44,067 nucleotides of DNA from Apostichopus californicus (Eukaryota; Echinodermata; Holothuroidea; Aspidochirotida; Stichopodidae): contig JAIPMN010001380.1 in the NCBI GenBank assembly GCA_020650975.1, forward strand, positions 272-44,338, read 5' to 3'. Positions 23,558 to 35,240 of this stretch are shown here, one piece after another. A model generated the notes under the pieces. That model saw only the letters and a list, made by a program, of their open reading frames with translations. It made no database searches and was not told the origin of the DNA. Within the stretch, counting starts at the first letter, position 1. The number at the start of each line of letters is the position of its first letter. Position numbers and translations under genes: made by a program.

Positions 23558-24384
23558 GTCTTAATTAAGTAGCACGTTGGAATACAGTAGTGTCATTGAG
23601 GGAATTGTGGCAGTCATGATAAAGTAATTGACATTTGAACACACTAAATGCCATATATGGTTTATTTGACAGTTGGAATGTTTATGTGATTGTTAATCAT
23701 CCTGGAACTTATTATTTCAAGTATTTTGGAGGATATAATTTTGTGAAGTTTTCAGAAGATATTTTGGCTCCTTTATGCAAGAAAATAAGTGTTGAGAATC
23801 CTACCTTTTTCTCATTTCCCAACAGTTTAGCTCATGATATTGTCTGACACTCTACTCCTTGACATACAGGTAATTAGGTCTTGACTCCCAAAAATCTTAT
23901 TACTATTTGTGGCATGTTGATTCTTGTTCATGGTTTCTTTGATGCTCTCAACATGGCTTCCAATCGGTTGGAGGTCACATTTTATTGCATTCAGATGTAA
24001 TAAACTAATAATTGTACATGTGTGTGATTTGAACATGAGTGAACAGGAGGGGAAAAATACATGCATTCAAAACGTTGTAAATTCAAGGATACATAAGCAG
24101 TAATTCGTTGTAGATGAAAACTAGTCAAAGCAGCTTCTTCTTGACTTTGATCAAAATAGTCCACAAAGAACGTAATTCAGGTGTGAAACGAAGGGGTTAA
24201 AATTTCCAATAGAGACACACACGTGCTAGGCTTCTGAAGGGGAGATCCGAAAGGAGGTCAGTGACCATAGAATGGATCATTGGGGGCGCAGTGCGTAGGT
24301 AAAGGAGACAGGTAAGGGTCCTGGATTGTAAATATGAATATATGAATAAAAATGGGGGGGGGGGGATAGTCTCCCTTCAAGGTC

Positions 24385-24630
24385 TAATAATAATAATAAA
24401 TAATAATATTTGATTTTTATATAGCGCTTTACACCAGCGATAGGTCTCAAAACTTACATATATTATATTATACTACCCCTGGTCAATGATAACCTGTCCC
24501 AGAGACAATCCCTCCAGTCGGCAGCAGTTATATGCGCCCAATATATGCGCCCAATGACAAGTTACCTCACAGGTACCCATTTAACCCCTGGGTGGAGAGA
24601 GGTCTAGTTGCTCTCAGTTGCCAGAAATGC
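24385..24630 (-). mobile_element. SINE/LINE-tail retroposon, minus orientation
   Basis: Read on the minus strand, the element ends in TGTAAAGCGCTATATAAAAA, a short AT segment and then a (TTA)n tail (plus strand TAATAATAATAATAAATAA, from about 24385). The GCGCTATATAAA-plus-TTA-repeat ending is a common 3' end of non-LTR retroposons in fish and marine invertebrates. The body includes the ACCTCTCTCCACCCAGGGGT block and a 13-bp tandem duplication of ATATGCGCCCAAT (around 24531-24555 on the plus strand). No tRNA-like promoter or RT frame is evident, so it is a 5'-truncated LINE tail or a SINE. Confidence 0.6.
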
Positions 24631-25189
24631 TAAAAACTTGGTTGTCCATCACCTGCATCAATTATAACCAAGCTTTTGCAAAAATAAGCAGAGGCTGAGC
24701 TATTAAAGCCAAACATTGAGTGTACTGTAGCCCATTGTGTTAAAACAGACTTGGTCAAGTTCAATAAAAGTATAATGTGAAATGTATGAAATATTTGGGC
24801 TGTGTGTGGGAGTATTAACAGGCTTGTAAGATTGATTTGATTACCCTTGGTTCTATAGTACATTGCACTTTGCAGAGTTTTTTTTATGGTTGGTCTGGTC
24901 TGGGAAAGAGATATAAACATTATATGTACAATAAAGCCTTATGAATTGATGATCACTGTTATAGTAAGTAGCCATGCTTGTAAGGCTCATTGGAGATTCA
25001 TTGAGCATAACATTGCAATATTAACTTTATAGGCATTTAATCATGAAGGGATAGCTAATAACGTGTATAGTAATTAAGAATCTTTCAGTGTTCTTATTGT
25101 GAAATGCAAAAGCCTGCACTGATATGTATGCAAATTACAGACATAATTATCTACATTGGTGCTACAGCAGTGACATAGAACTTTGTATT

Positions 25190-25350
25190 TACTTCGCTCC
25201 CCGCTTACCTGTCTCCCCACAACCTTAGCACCGCATTCTACCGTGTCTAGTATGCCCTGGTAATCTTTTAACACTGTGCACCCTCACTGACCTTCAGTGA
25301 CCTAATCCTACATATTTTACCAACCAAAGTGTCAGAACACGTTTTCGTAT
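25190..25350 (+). repeat. direct repeat, copy 1 of a 595-bp-spaced pair
   Basis: CGCTTACCTGTCTCCCCACA (25202-25221) is followed by ACCTTA, a GCATTCTACCGTGTCTAGTATG segment equivalent, CTGGTAATCTTTTAACACTG and CCAAAGTGTCAG. All recur in order in copy 2 at 25786-25950 with moderate divergence. Confidence 0.75.
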
Positions 25351-25785
25351 TGGAAAAATTTTTTCTTCGATTTCGCCCGGAATACCTTGGATTATTACGC
25401 TAGAAGGTTCCTTATAGGAGTTCTAGACTTCCAACGATCTTTTCCAGCCTGATAAGTATCCTTTTCTTGTAGGGAAGGGTGTTTTGGGGGCTGTTTATTA
25501 GTGTGCACTCTCGCCCATGCGTTCGTTTTTTGTTAGCGTAACGTTGTTTTCTCAGGTAGTAGTTCTACGAAACTACTTCGTTTTCTTTCCCGCCTCGTAA
25601 ATATATAAACCAGTAAGTTTTATAATAACAGCATTTTCATAGATAACTTGAGGTTGCTTACAAGTCAACACCCAAATGAAATCAACTCATGTTTAAATTA
25701 TAATGCATTTACTATGTACAGAGGACTTGGAACTTATGAGACTTAACAAATTCTCTTCAGTTGTTTATTTTATAACTAACAATTT

Positions 25786-25950
25786 ACATCACTCCTCGCT
25801 TACCTGTCTCCCCACAACCTTAACACTCTCGTTCTATCATGCCTATAATGAACTGGTAACCTTTTAACACTGTGTGCCCTCTGTGACTGGCCCATGCAGT
25901 CGTAGCCCTCCCTTCTCATTCTACCATCCAAAGTGCCAGCATCGTAGGTT
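25786..25950 (+). repeat. direct repeat, copy 2 of a 595-bp-spaced pair
   Basis: This copy begins CGCTTACCTGTCTCCCCACA at 25797 and continues CTGGTAACCTTTTAACACTG and CCAAAGTGCCAG, parallel to copy 1 at an offset of 595 bp. The 430 bp between the copies, especially 25350-25600, are unusually CpG-rich for this intron. The arrangement could be a miniature terminal-repeat element or a simple local duplication. The shared CTTACCTGTCTCC also appears inverted near 24300-24320. Confidence 0.7.
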
Positions 25951-26546
25951 TTTCACCGGATTAATTTCTACGTAATTTGTTCAGAGCGGTGACCATATTA
26001 TTAATATTACTAGACAAACTACCACTTGCAGTTTAGGAGACACTTATCACTTGTTTGTTGATCGCATATATAGCAGGATACTTCACTTGTTCATTCCGAT
26101 CCACATGAGGCACTGTTTGGTATTTAAAAATGAAATTGTGCTGGTATGTTTAATATATTGACACCTTCATCTGTATTCATATAAATGCATTTGGTACAGA
26201 AGATTGCCTTACTGTACTGACAGTTCGCAGAATTGCTGCTCTGCCAATGTTTATAATACCAGCAATTGTCCTCCTGGATCCTCCATGCCTACTGTGCAGT
26301 ATCTTTGGTTGTTGCACACAGCATTACTTATTTATATAATCAGGACAAATTTTGACATATCTAATAAAATCTGACAGAAACTGTGAACATGAGATAAATC
26401 TGACAGGTACTGTAGGTGCAGCAGTAGCAGCAGATATGATATACAGCTGTAATTGATAGCACCTACTGTATGAGTTACATATATAGATAAACGTTGTCAT
26501 TGAGAGAAAGTTTTAATATTTCTGTTGCTTCCTTTATCCTGTGCAG

Positions 26547-26777
26547 ATCAAACAGATTGGTCCGACCATGCTTTCTGGTGGCCAGAGAAGAACGAATGGC
26601 TGATGCGTACTCGTTCGACCCTGGACCAGTGCCATGTCCAAGCTGACGCCACCTTAGAATTTACTCCCATGCATAAATACTTGCGTGTACAAATGCCTGA
26701 CATGCAAATCATTGAAATGAAAGCGGACTTTTCTGGACTCGTCTTTAACGCTGTGCAAGAATTGGCAAAAGACATTG
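26547..26777 (+). CDS. FERMT2: kindlin coding exon 2 (residues 55-131): end of F0, start of F1
   Basis: The acceptor is TTTATCCTGTGCAG and the exon begins by completing Asp55. TDWSDHAFWWPEKNEWLMRT (57-76) and STLDQCHVQADATLEFTPMH (78-97) match the second half of vertebrate F0, where the block reads DWSDHALWW and ends in a QFTPQHK-like motif. LRVQMPDMQIIEMKADFSGL (100-119) then enters F1. The exon ends GACATTG|GTATGT, phase 1. Joined to 27661 it gives Gly132 and the continuous sequence ELAKDIGIRHPEEMSFLRKP, which aligns to vertebrate NIRHPEELSLLKKP. The length of 231 bp and all boundary phases agree, so the model is firm. Confidence 0.97.
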
Positions 26778-27660
26778 GTATGTTAAATTCAGAAAAATAC
26801 TTGATATGCACCTTGTGATGAATGTGAGAACTTAAGAAAAGCACACAAAAGAAAACAATGTAGGGTGCTTCTTTAAGTGTTTTCATTTTTTTTTTAAATG
26901 TTCTTTTATAATTTTCTCATGAGAAAACTGATCTGTTGTTTTCTCCTTAAATAGTTACGACAGACTGACAGACTGTTTGCTTCAGCAGGCTGTACATAGT
27001 GTAGTCATAATGGGAAAATCCTCCGATGTAAACATTGTCAGCCATTAGCTTTATAAATAGAACGAACATTTCCCCTTCAGATAAACTGGATACATTTTGC
27101 TGCTGTAAATGTATTTTATTCCCTGTGGCAGTGTTGATTATTACAACAAGAGCCAGTATCTCAGAAGCAACTGTCGGTATATTTAAGTTAAGCTTTCATA
27201 CAAGAAATAAACATTCCGGGCTTACTGTCCCACTGATACATCCGTTAATTGATACCTTTAGGACTACTTTAGGAAGAGTGTGTAGGCTGTGCCCCAGAAG
27301 TGAGGGTGCAGTGCTGAGAAGTTCCAGCCATGTTGTCACGGAGACAGGTCAGTCAGGTCACTCATAAATCTCCAAAGCAGTAAGTTTTGGAGAATTTGTG
27401 ATATCTTGAAGTCTCTACCACCAAGGAGGTTACATATATTAATCTTGTTTAGTGTTAACCACTTTAGCCTCCTGATTCCCTCTCCTCCAATATCCCCACT
27501 ATCATAGAAACATAGGAAGATCACCTAGACGTACCAATTGTGACAACACATGGTGTATTTGTAACAAGAAGACAAGGACTGAAATGTGAAATAAGATATA
27601 AGACATTTTATAACTTTAATATGCAGTGCAGAAAAACAGTTTTCTTGGTGGCTTCAACAG
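26778..27660 (+). other. FERMT2: kindlin intron 2 (883 bp)
   Basis: The donor is GTATGT at 26778. The acceptor GCTTCAACAG ends at 27660, with a modest pyrimidine tract. The reading frame of exon 3 happens to stay open back to 27540, but those 41 codons are unlike any kindlin and precede a good acceptor, so they are taken as intronic. Nothing else is recognised inside. Confidence 0.9.
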
Positions 27661-28063
27661 GTATTCGCCATCCAGAGGAAATGTCGTTCTTACGAAAACC
27701 AATCGTGACATCCCTGAAACATCGCAAACAATCTGGAGCTAATGGACGCAAGGCCAGTGGTGCAAATGGCCGTAAGAAGAGCAGGGATAGGGACTCGATG
27801 GCTTCAAGCAATAGCAATGATGCAGCGTCGATGGGAAGCATGGATGGCATCGCTGCGCCACAAACACCAACAAGAAGACTATCACCAGCTGTTCAAAGGA
27901 CAGGCTACAATGGAAGCCCTTCCATGAACAGTGCTGGGTCCTTAGACAGCTTTGATATGCTCAACACATCCCTGGTAAACAGTCCCGCGCAACCATCAAA
28001 GGAGGCAATGGATGGAGTTCTGAGGCCCTCATCATATCGGGAAAAAGCTACAATTAATGGCGG
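27661..28063 (+). CDS. FERMT2: kindlin coding exon 3 (residues 132-265): F1 with long basic/disordered loop
   Basis: After IRHPEEMSFLRKP (133-145, a conserved F1 segment) the exon encodes the F1 insertion loop. A basic stretch SLKHRKQ...GRKKSRDR (149-174) contains a tandem heptad duplication, SGANGRK at 156-162 and SGANGRK at 164-170. A Ser/Asn/Met-rich low-complexity region follows (175-230), with several SP/TP sites (TPT at 200-202, LSP at 205-207, GSP, NSP). In mammalian kindlins this loop has a poly-lysine patch that binds acidic membrane lipids; the basic stretch here occupies the equivalent place. The loop sequence itself is not conserved with vertebrates. The end YREKATINGG (257-266) returns to the conserved KAKINQGW motif. 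The donor is GG|GTGAGT, phase 2. The split codon GG|A gives Gly266. Confidence 0.95.
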
Positions 28064-28209
28064 GTGAGTGTGATGGTGTCTGAGGAATGTCGCTTAATGA
28101 GTTCAGGATGCTGCATTCTCAGTTCTAGGGTAATATTTATATAGAAGTATTCCTGGGTAATACTCTCATGGTGAATTATCCTCCTCTAAGTTATATAACG
28201 GCCTAACAA

Positions 28210-28455
28210 TTAAAGGGATAATCTGGTGGGAGATAATGAGTCTTGAGAGAGATTGACTGCTGTAACTGTTATGATGACAATGTGAAAAACACATATATTC
28301 TGATATCATGTTTTATTGTCTAGATTTTATTGTCAACAATGGTCAACAAAGGTCTTTGATTGACATCACTATGGCAAATAGGCTAACAGTGATATACACA
28401 TTCTTACAAACAGTTTGATTAATATGACTGTGCTGCCACTAGAATATCCCTTTAA
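28210..28455. mobile_element. 246-bp MITE with 20-bp inverted ends
   Basis: TTAAAGGGATAATCTGGTGG (28210-28229) and the reverse complement of 28436-28455 (TTAAAGGGATATTCTAGTGG) match at 18 of 20 positions. The outermost TTAA (or TA) on both sides could be the target-site duplication, which fits piggyBac-like (TTAA) or Tc1/mariner-like (TA) derivation. It is too short to encode a transposase. It lies 147 bp downstream of the exon 3 donor. Confidence 0.75.
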
Positions 28456-31400
28456 ATCATGCATGCTAGCTATGCATTAAGAGATACACCAGCGTTATGT
28501 TCTACGCAATAGGACATGAAACATCCTCAAAACAACCACCTGTGAAACGAATCTGTGAAACTTACCCCCAAACTGCCTCCGCAGAAGCAAAGTTAGCAAC
28601 TTTGATTTCCACCATCGTCATTCTCACATGATCTATTTCGGGACAGCCTGTGGATTTTTTCCTTGGCAAGATTGGAAAGAAATCATCTGAGAAATACTTC
28701 CTTTCCTGGTTTCCATTCACATGATAAGAATAGTATCATAAGAGGACAACAGTTGTTAACCAGTGCTGTATAAAATACAAGACAGTGTGTGAAGGGAGAG
28801 GTGTGTTGGGGGGAGGGAGAAGAAATAGTCATAAGCAGGCTCCTATTGAAAACCATAGCATAGTAAAATGGATTTCTTTGACTCTAACAGTGTATACATA
28901 ACTTCCATTTCAGTTCCCTTGGGTATTGTACAAGTTTTTTTTCTTCTGATTATTTTGGAGAGGAAGGATATTGCTAATTTTATTCTGTACTTGTACGTTT
29001 AAAGGGAGGTTGAAGGGTCTGAAGGGAATATTTAAAGATATAGTTGTTTGTGCCTTTTCTGTTTACTTCTTTTCTCTGTGAATCTAGTATTCAGCAACAT
29101 GAACTTGTTCTAGATGTAGTTATGATTGAAGAGTTAATCAGCAAAAGCACCTGCAAAATGTGTGCTGAAGTTGACAGACAATGCTGCATCACTAGCAATC
29201 CGTAACTGACAAGATCGACTGTGAGAATGGAGAGATATTAGCATCGCAAGGATGAAATCGATTTAGCATGGAAGTAATACCCATACAGTGTAGTGCAATT
29301 ATTGTCTCTGGATAGAAAAAAAAAAGTGGTTTACATTGCCAGAAATATCAGATATAAGAGCTTCCGTTTTGGGATAAGTTTATTTTGTTGAGTAACTAGT
29401 ATTTTGGGGGAAATATGTTAGGATTGACTCTTGACCTAGCGCTGTTTTTTACTGATGTTTACCAGCAAAAAAAATCAGAGATCTGGGAAGCATTTCAAAT
29501 TGCCTCACTCAAGTAGAGAACTACTTTATGCACATATGGAACATCCAAGTGCTATTGATGATCTCTAGAGTTAGTGAATGTTACTTATGGATCAGTAGTC
29601 AGGCCTGAGATGAAACTCTTCCTTTAGGTATGTACTATGTAGTTAAGAGAGTCAATTGTTTACCATTTGAAGTGCTCTCCAAGTGGTGAATGCTAATACA
29701 AACATAAATACTAATGTAATACTTGTAACCTGAGACCTTCAGATCGACTTTATCACAAGGGTGGCGACAACATTGTTATGAAAACGATCACTACCCCATC
29801 CTACATTTTATCTAATATACCTCTGCGGATGAGAAGTCGCTCATTTTATCTAATCAGTCCTCTCGCTGCAGGATAGGCATGATTTAGGCAAAACTTGAGT
29901 TGGCTGGGAAGGTTAATTAAATTGGGAAACGGAAGGATATTAATAATCTGAGTAAGCAACACTCCCCGGAGTCATTGCTTATTTCAGTTTCGTTTGATAT
30001 CGATAGTTCCACGGTAACCGAGTAACAACTAACACTGATACATGGAAGGGAGGATGTATTAATAGAATGTACTGTATGTATTATACAGTAGGGGATGAAC
30101 ACATGAGTTGGGGAGACCAGAAATGATAAGCAAAATTAGTTGATGTTATATATGCAATCAATACCAAGATTTCAAAGGCATACAACAACTAAAAATTCTG
30201 CTTACATCAAGAGTATTGCTTCCTTTACATATATCGTTTTACAAGAATGAAACTATGAAACTGCATTTAAGAGATAACATATCCTATATGAGATAATGAC
30301 ATCATGTTATCACCATGACCACTTATTAGTTTTTGTTAGAAAACAACAAATTTAGATGAAATAAAGTCTAGATTACCTCTTAATTACTTCCAGGATGTGG
30401 GGGAGGGGGGGGGGCGTGGTAGGCTGTAGAATAGTAAAGTGATTCTTCATTGCTGTTTTTCATGCATGTTCAAGACTAGTATTAGAGAGGTTTGTCTCTG
30501 TGTTAGGTGAAGATTAACTATAGATAGCTACATGGATGTAAGAGGTGTACCCTTTTGTCATGTTTCTTGTAGTGACCAGTACTGTTGTCCAGCAGATTGA
30601 CTTACCCATTTGTAATGTTTGGCTTTGAAAATTCCAGTTGCTATAGAGGATGGCAGACTTATTATATGAGGCTTTAGGGACATAGCATTGCATTAGCTGA
30701 TTGGATTTTGAAAATATATATATATGTAAACCCCCAAAAATTCAGGTTTTGTGATGACCTTAAGCCTTTTTCTGCATCTTGAATTTCCTCTTGAAATCAC
30801 CCCTTTTCCTCCTGTCTCCTGACTTTCAGTTGATCACTTTACTGATTAAACATTCTGAGCTTTTAGGGTAATTAAGTCCAACACCCGGTATTGATCCTGA
30901 CGTGCCGTCAGTTCGCAGTAGTGTGTTGTTGATCAGTGGTGCATTTATACTGGTCGTCAACAAGAGCAGGGCAACTACGAGGACGTTACTACTGATTAAA
31001 TTCAGAAGCTCCCACACATGACACTTCAATGAAGTATTTGATATGTCCACTGATAGTATTACAAGTCCAATGCGTGACTCATATGGGTCTGTCCATGGGG
31101 ACAAGATATGGTATAATTGCATTTACATCTTCTCTACTGCAAGTAAAGAGATGTTGTGGAAGCCATTGCTAGACTGTTAGTGCCTTCTTAAATCCTTTTC
31201 GTGGTACTATTCAAGATTGGTAGATTTTGCAATTGATGTTTGTACAGTACTTATGCATACGTCTGCATATCCTGCCATGCAGGTGAACTTACCTGGCATG
31301 TTTGAATAACTGTAAAGTAGTGATTCCAGGGTTTGATTCCTAACGAAAAATATTAAGAAATCCTAAGTGCAACTTTGGTAAAGATCTACACTTGTTATGT

Positions 31401-33358
31401 AGATCCATTATTTGCATTTTATTCATAATTTTGTGAAAATGTTTCTGAGTCCAAGTTTCCGTGTTGACATAGACTGAGTATAATGGCAGCTTCACTAAAG
31501 TTTGGCACATTCAAACAATCGCCACATGTGCTTAATTTGATAGTCCCTTTAATACCTGCTTATCTTCAAATCAGTCCATATTCACTCTCGTATTTGATCA
31601 GTTTTTGTGTTTTTTATTGCATGTTTTTTCACATGACGTGTTTGCAAACAATGGTCTGTGTTGTCATGGTTGACAATTATACCTCACTGTAATATAAATG
31701 TGATTGTAGTGAACTGAAAAGATGATTTAAGCTGTCAAGATAGACATCAGCTTGTGTGTGTTAGTAAATGGAATGCAGAATGTGTTGCTTTAACTTAACA
31801 ATTCTGTGTTGGTTAACAAAAACAACACGGACCATTACCGTTACCATTACTAATTATATGGAGGCATTATCTTTTCATGATGCAATGTTCGGCACTACCT
31901 ACTGTATAGACAAAGATTTGGCATAGAATTATTAGTAATTACTTTATATAGAAGCATCTTCCGTGGGAGGAAGTTGGGTGCATTAAACCACCTGTGAAAC
32001 ATTTCCTGGGGAAGGTTACTAGTCCGACTAGTTTATTGGAAGTAATGTGGATGTAACTTGATATATCACTCTAAGAGGAAATAATACCTTCCTGGTTTAA
32101 TTAAACACTGTTAAACTCTACCTTCTACATGTTTGATATACTCAGCAATGATTTTCCCTTTTGTCATAGTCGTGGAGTGTTTGTTTGTGCTCCATAGAGA
32201 CTGTGCAGTAGCATAATAATAGCTCAAAGTCAAGAGTGGCTACATTGAAGTTCACGATACATTTTGCTTTTGATTCGAGTATAAGAGTTTCACTTTTAAA
32301 AGAAATGTTGTCCAAACATCCAAATTGATATTCAACTCTTTGAGATAATCCATCAGTTGTTTTATAGTTCTAGGGATCTCTGGTATAGGGGGGAGATCTA
32401 ATCTTTTCAATATTTTCTTTGTTATGCAAAGTAATTACTGATCATATTTCTTAGAGTAGGTAAAATGGATAAAGTTTGCAATAAACGTTTCATTTTGATT
32501 TCTCACAACAATTCAATCATAGAGATACTATACACCATGTCATTTCTTGCACGTTGGCAATATCTCATCTGAATGAATCGTCTGTCCTGTTCATATCATT
32601 GTAGGCAGATTGCTGGCCCTGCCAAGCTGTCACTTGACATTTGTGAAAAATGTTTCTCTGTATAACATTTTCGGATTTTTCCCTTGATAAGTTCTCTTGA
32701 AATGTCTCAAAGTATGACAAAAAGTTCAGCAGTTCATGTCTCTGAATTGACACAGTCGGTGTAAGTTTCATAAGCCTGGTACGCTGTTGACAAAAATAGA
32801 CTGGATGAATTCATTACATTGTGCCTTGGACCTTGTGTGCAATGTTTAAACAAGTTTATTGTTGTAGCTCTCTATTATCTGGAAACTGCTGGTACACAGT
32901 AGGCAGTGTACTTTGTTGGCAGTTACTGTATTTTGTGAATGTTATTATGACAGTCTGTACCTTGCAACTTATCCTTTGCAAAACAACCCAATAATGTAAT
33001 GCAAATTGCAGCAAAATTTCAAGTGACATTCTCTGCTCTGTAAACTAGTTTTAGTAAGGGTCTCTGCAGCAGGCATTTTAAAATTGATTTCAGGCATTGG
33101 TAATGCTATGACATTTTATACCTTGTGAATTGACAGAGTTGTTTTGCAAAGATGTGTTACCAGTTGAACATATTTTCGTTAAGGCCCACCTTTGTTGTTT
33201 TGGCATGAATCTTGTCTAGATAATTTGGAGGCCAGGAGAAAATAACAAGGGAAGCTGAAAGCAGCATACAAGTAAATATACTGTGATTACTGTTATTCAA
33301 GTGTGTTTTAGGAGATGTTTGTGTAGAGGGCAAACCAGGGAAGGATCTGCTTTCAGGA

Positions 33359-33377
33359 GGGGGGGGGGGAGGGGGGG
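33359..33377 (+). repeat. G-run pair (11 G, A, 7 G)
   Basis: The run G11-A-G7 is one of about ten poly(G)/poly(C) runs of ten or more bases in this AT-rich window. It could adopt a G-quadruplex on the coding strand. No other function is visible. Confidence 0.9.
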
Positions 33378-34722
33378 ATTAAAAACCTGGCAAATTATTA
33401 TTGCTGATGTCTATAAAGTACTCATCTTGATCACTAATGATGACCTGGCTTATTTCATGAGAAGTTTCTGACATTCCACACAGACATTGATGAAAACATG
33501 TTGATTTTGGTGGTGAATGTGATTGATACAGATGCAGGCATGTGTTGAAGAATGTTTGCTTTTGTTGCAGGCTTTACTGCTTACGATATGTGATAAATTT
33601 TCTGTCATTCTGTCTGCAGTTCACGATTGCATCACAAATTTATGCCTTTGTTGCTATGTCAATGAAATGTATCACATTGTATCGAACTGAATTATTTTAA
33701 TAATTCAAGAGTCTAGCAGTATTGTCAGGAAAGAGTATCGGTTGGTGGAGTGGATAGATGGAGTGGAGCTGGTAAGAAACACTTGCTATAAATTGACAAT
33801 CTGACTCTAAGCCATACCATTAATTTAAGTTAGCACAGTAAGGCCTCCAAAATTCTTGTCATTCAAAATGTCATGTTTCTACCTATCCATTATCCTGATT
33901 ATGCATAATATGGCTGTTGCAATGGATCAATTTATTTCATAGCTTGATTAAAATGACAGTTCAGAGTGAATAACAGAATCGATGGACAAGTACTTTGTTG
34001 ATCCGTCATCCAATATTTATCTGGATACAAGTGGGGCAATGAGGAGTGACATTTGCATTTGGGTCAGATTGGGATGAAATCCCGATGTCAGGAATAACAG
34101 AGGATTTGTGGGCTGCGAGACACCTGATATTAAAAAAGTCTGAAAGAAAAATTGGAGCTAAAGTGGTTTTCACTTCTTCCTAATGGCAAGTGTATTGGGA
34201 ACCGGAGTTTGTAGTAGTTTACTTAATTGAACAACATGGACAAGAAATATTCATAGATCTTCTTGTCTATACGTTGGGATACGTCTAACAAATATCCGAG
34301 TCAGATTGTTGGTTGCCATGATAGAAGGAACTAGCAAAAATGTTCACAGAGATTTGAAGAAAAAACATGTTGGGCTCTTGTTTGAGGGTGCATACTGTTT
34401 ATGCAGGAATCGAATAATTGCATTACCTCCTAGCAAGATAATTGTTCTAATTCAGAACTGAATGGTTTTTATTTCAATATTACAAACATGACACACTTCA
34501 GTGTTCAACTTTTTAGTTTTCATTTGATCAGTCATTGCTACTATTTATAGCCGTTGTAAAGTGAAAGTGACTGAATTAGAATTCTCTGAATATTAGAGTT
34601 AAAAGATCATTCACTGACTTTTAAATTGTCTTGCTACTTGCACGTATGCCTGTAATGGGCTACAGAATGTCTCTGTCACTTGAAATATAATCAATGAGAT
34701 GTTCCCTCGTTAAGTTTGAATC

Positions 34723-34937
34723 ATTAAAGGTCAGTAGCACCATTGGCCCAAATTATAGCACCATAAAAATTGCTGGAAGTTTTCAAAAGTATTTACTTGT
34801 TAAATAGAAAGTTAAATATTTAAATAGACAGTTAAATTGCTCAATGTGGATTAACCACTTTATAGAGTGGCAGTATATTAAATGCTTGTTAAATTTTTAG
34901 CATATTTTGGAGGGCACTATAACTGATGACCTTTAAT
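34723..34937. mobile_element. candidate 215-bp MITE
   Basis: ATTAAAGGTCA (34723-34733) and its exact reverse complement TGACCTTTAAT (34927-34937) bound a 215-bp AT-rich segment containing repeated GTTAAAT motifs. An internal TTATAG...CTATAA resemblance gives weak further inverted similarity. No clear target duplication is seen, so this is a tentative call. Confidence 0.35.
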
Positions 34938-34979
34938 AGAGAGGTTGCACATGGTGTTTTATTTATTTTTTTATTCCTT

Positions 34980-35240
34980 CAAAGTCAAAGTTTTGTTCAA
35001 CCTTGTTAACATGATAACTCAAAAAGTACATCTTTGTTGAACTTCATACTTTGTATGTGGATCCAGTTTGGTGAGTGCAAGAACCTTAAGTCAACTATTT
35101 GTGTCAATGTCTGTAATCCTTGTTTACATGCTAACTCCAAACATAAAGCCACAATTAATCTGTGAGTTCTTGGATGCTATAGGTTCCTTATGGTGGACAT
35201 TGTTTTGTCAGTTTGAGGTCAGGCCCTAATATACAACAGG
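34980..35240 (+). repeat. GGTCA-family dispersed repeat copy
   Basis: ACATGATAACTCAAAAAGTA is followed by an ACTTCATACTTTGTATGTGG segment, TTTGGTGAGTGCAAGAACC and, later, GTTTGAGGTCAGG. This parallels ATGATAACTCTATATAGCGG, CTTCATATTTGTTTTGTGG and TATTGAGTAAAAGAA at 9637-9708. A second partial unit begins near 35128 (CATGCTAACTCCAAAC). Confidence 0.5.

Larger units (their letters stand above)
9384..26546 (+). other. FERMT2: kindlin intron 1 (17.2 kb)
   Basis: The donor is GTAAGA at 9384. The acceptor is a pyrimidine-rich tract ending GTGCAG at 26546. Besides the separately listed repeats and transposons it is AT-rich and CpG-poor with no further recognisable exon. Stretches 9880-12838, 13620-16400, 17310-18280, 19530-22003 and 25960-26520 hold nothing I can name beyond short homopolymer runs (for example 13 G at 21347-21359). 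Open frames inside are of chance length. Confidence 0.9.

Noticed and set aside
26548..26886. 112-codon minus-strand frame opposite coding exon 2
   Set aside because: It is the antisense shadow of a conserved kindlin exon.
27540..27660. Upstream extension of the exon 3 frame (41 codons)
   Set aside because: It is unlike kindlin, and removal at the CAACAG acceptor restores the conserved GIRHPEE junction exactly.
30826..31122. 98-codon minus-strand open frame with a leucine-rich segment
   Set aside because: No recognisable family, no flanking splice signals that build a gene, and chance-level length.
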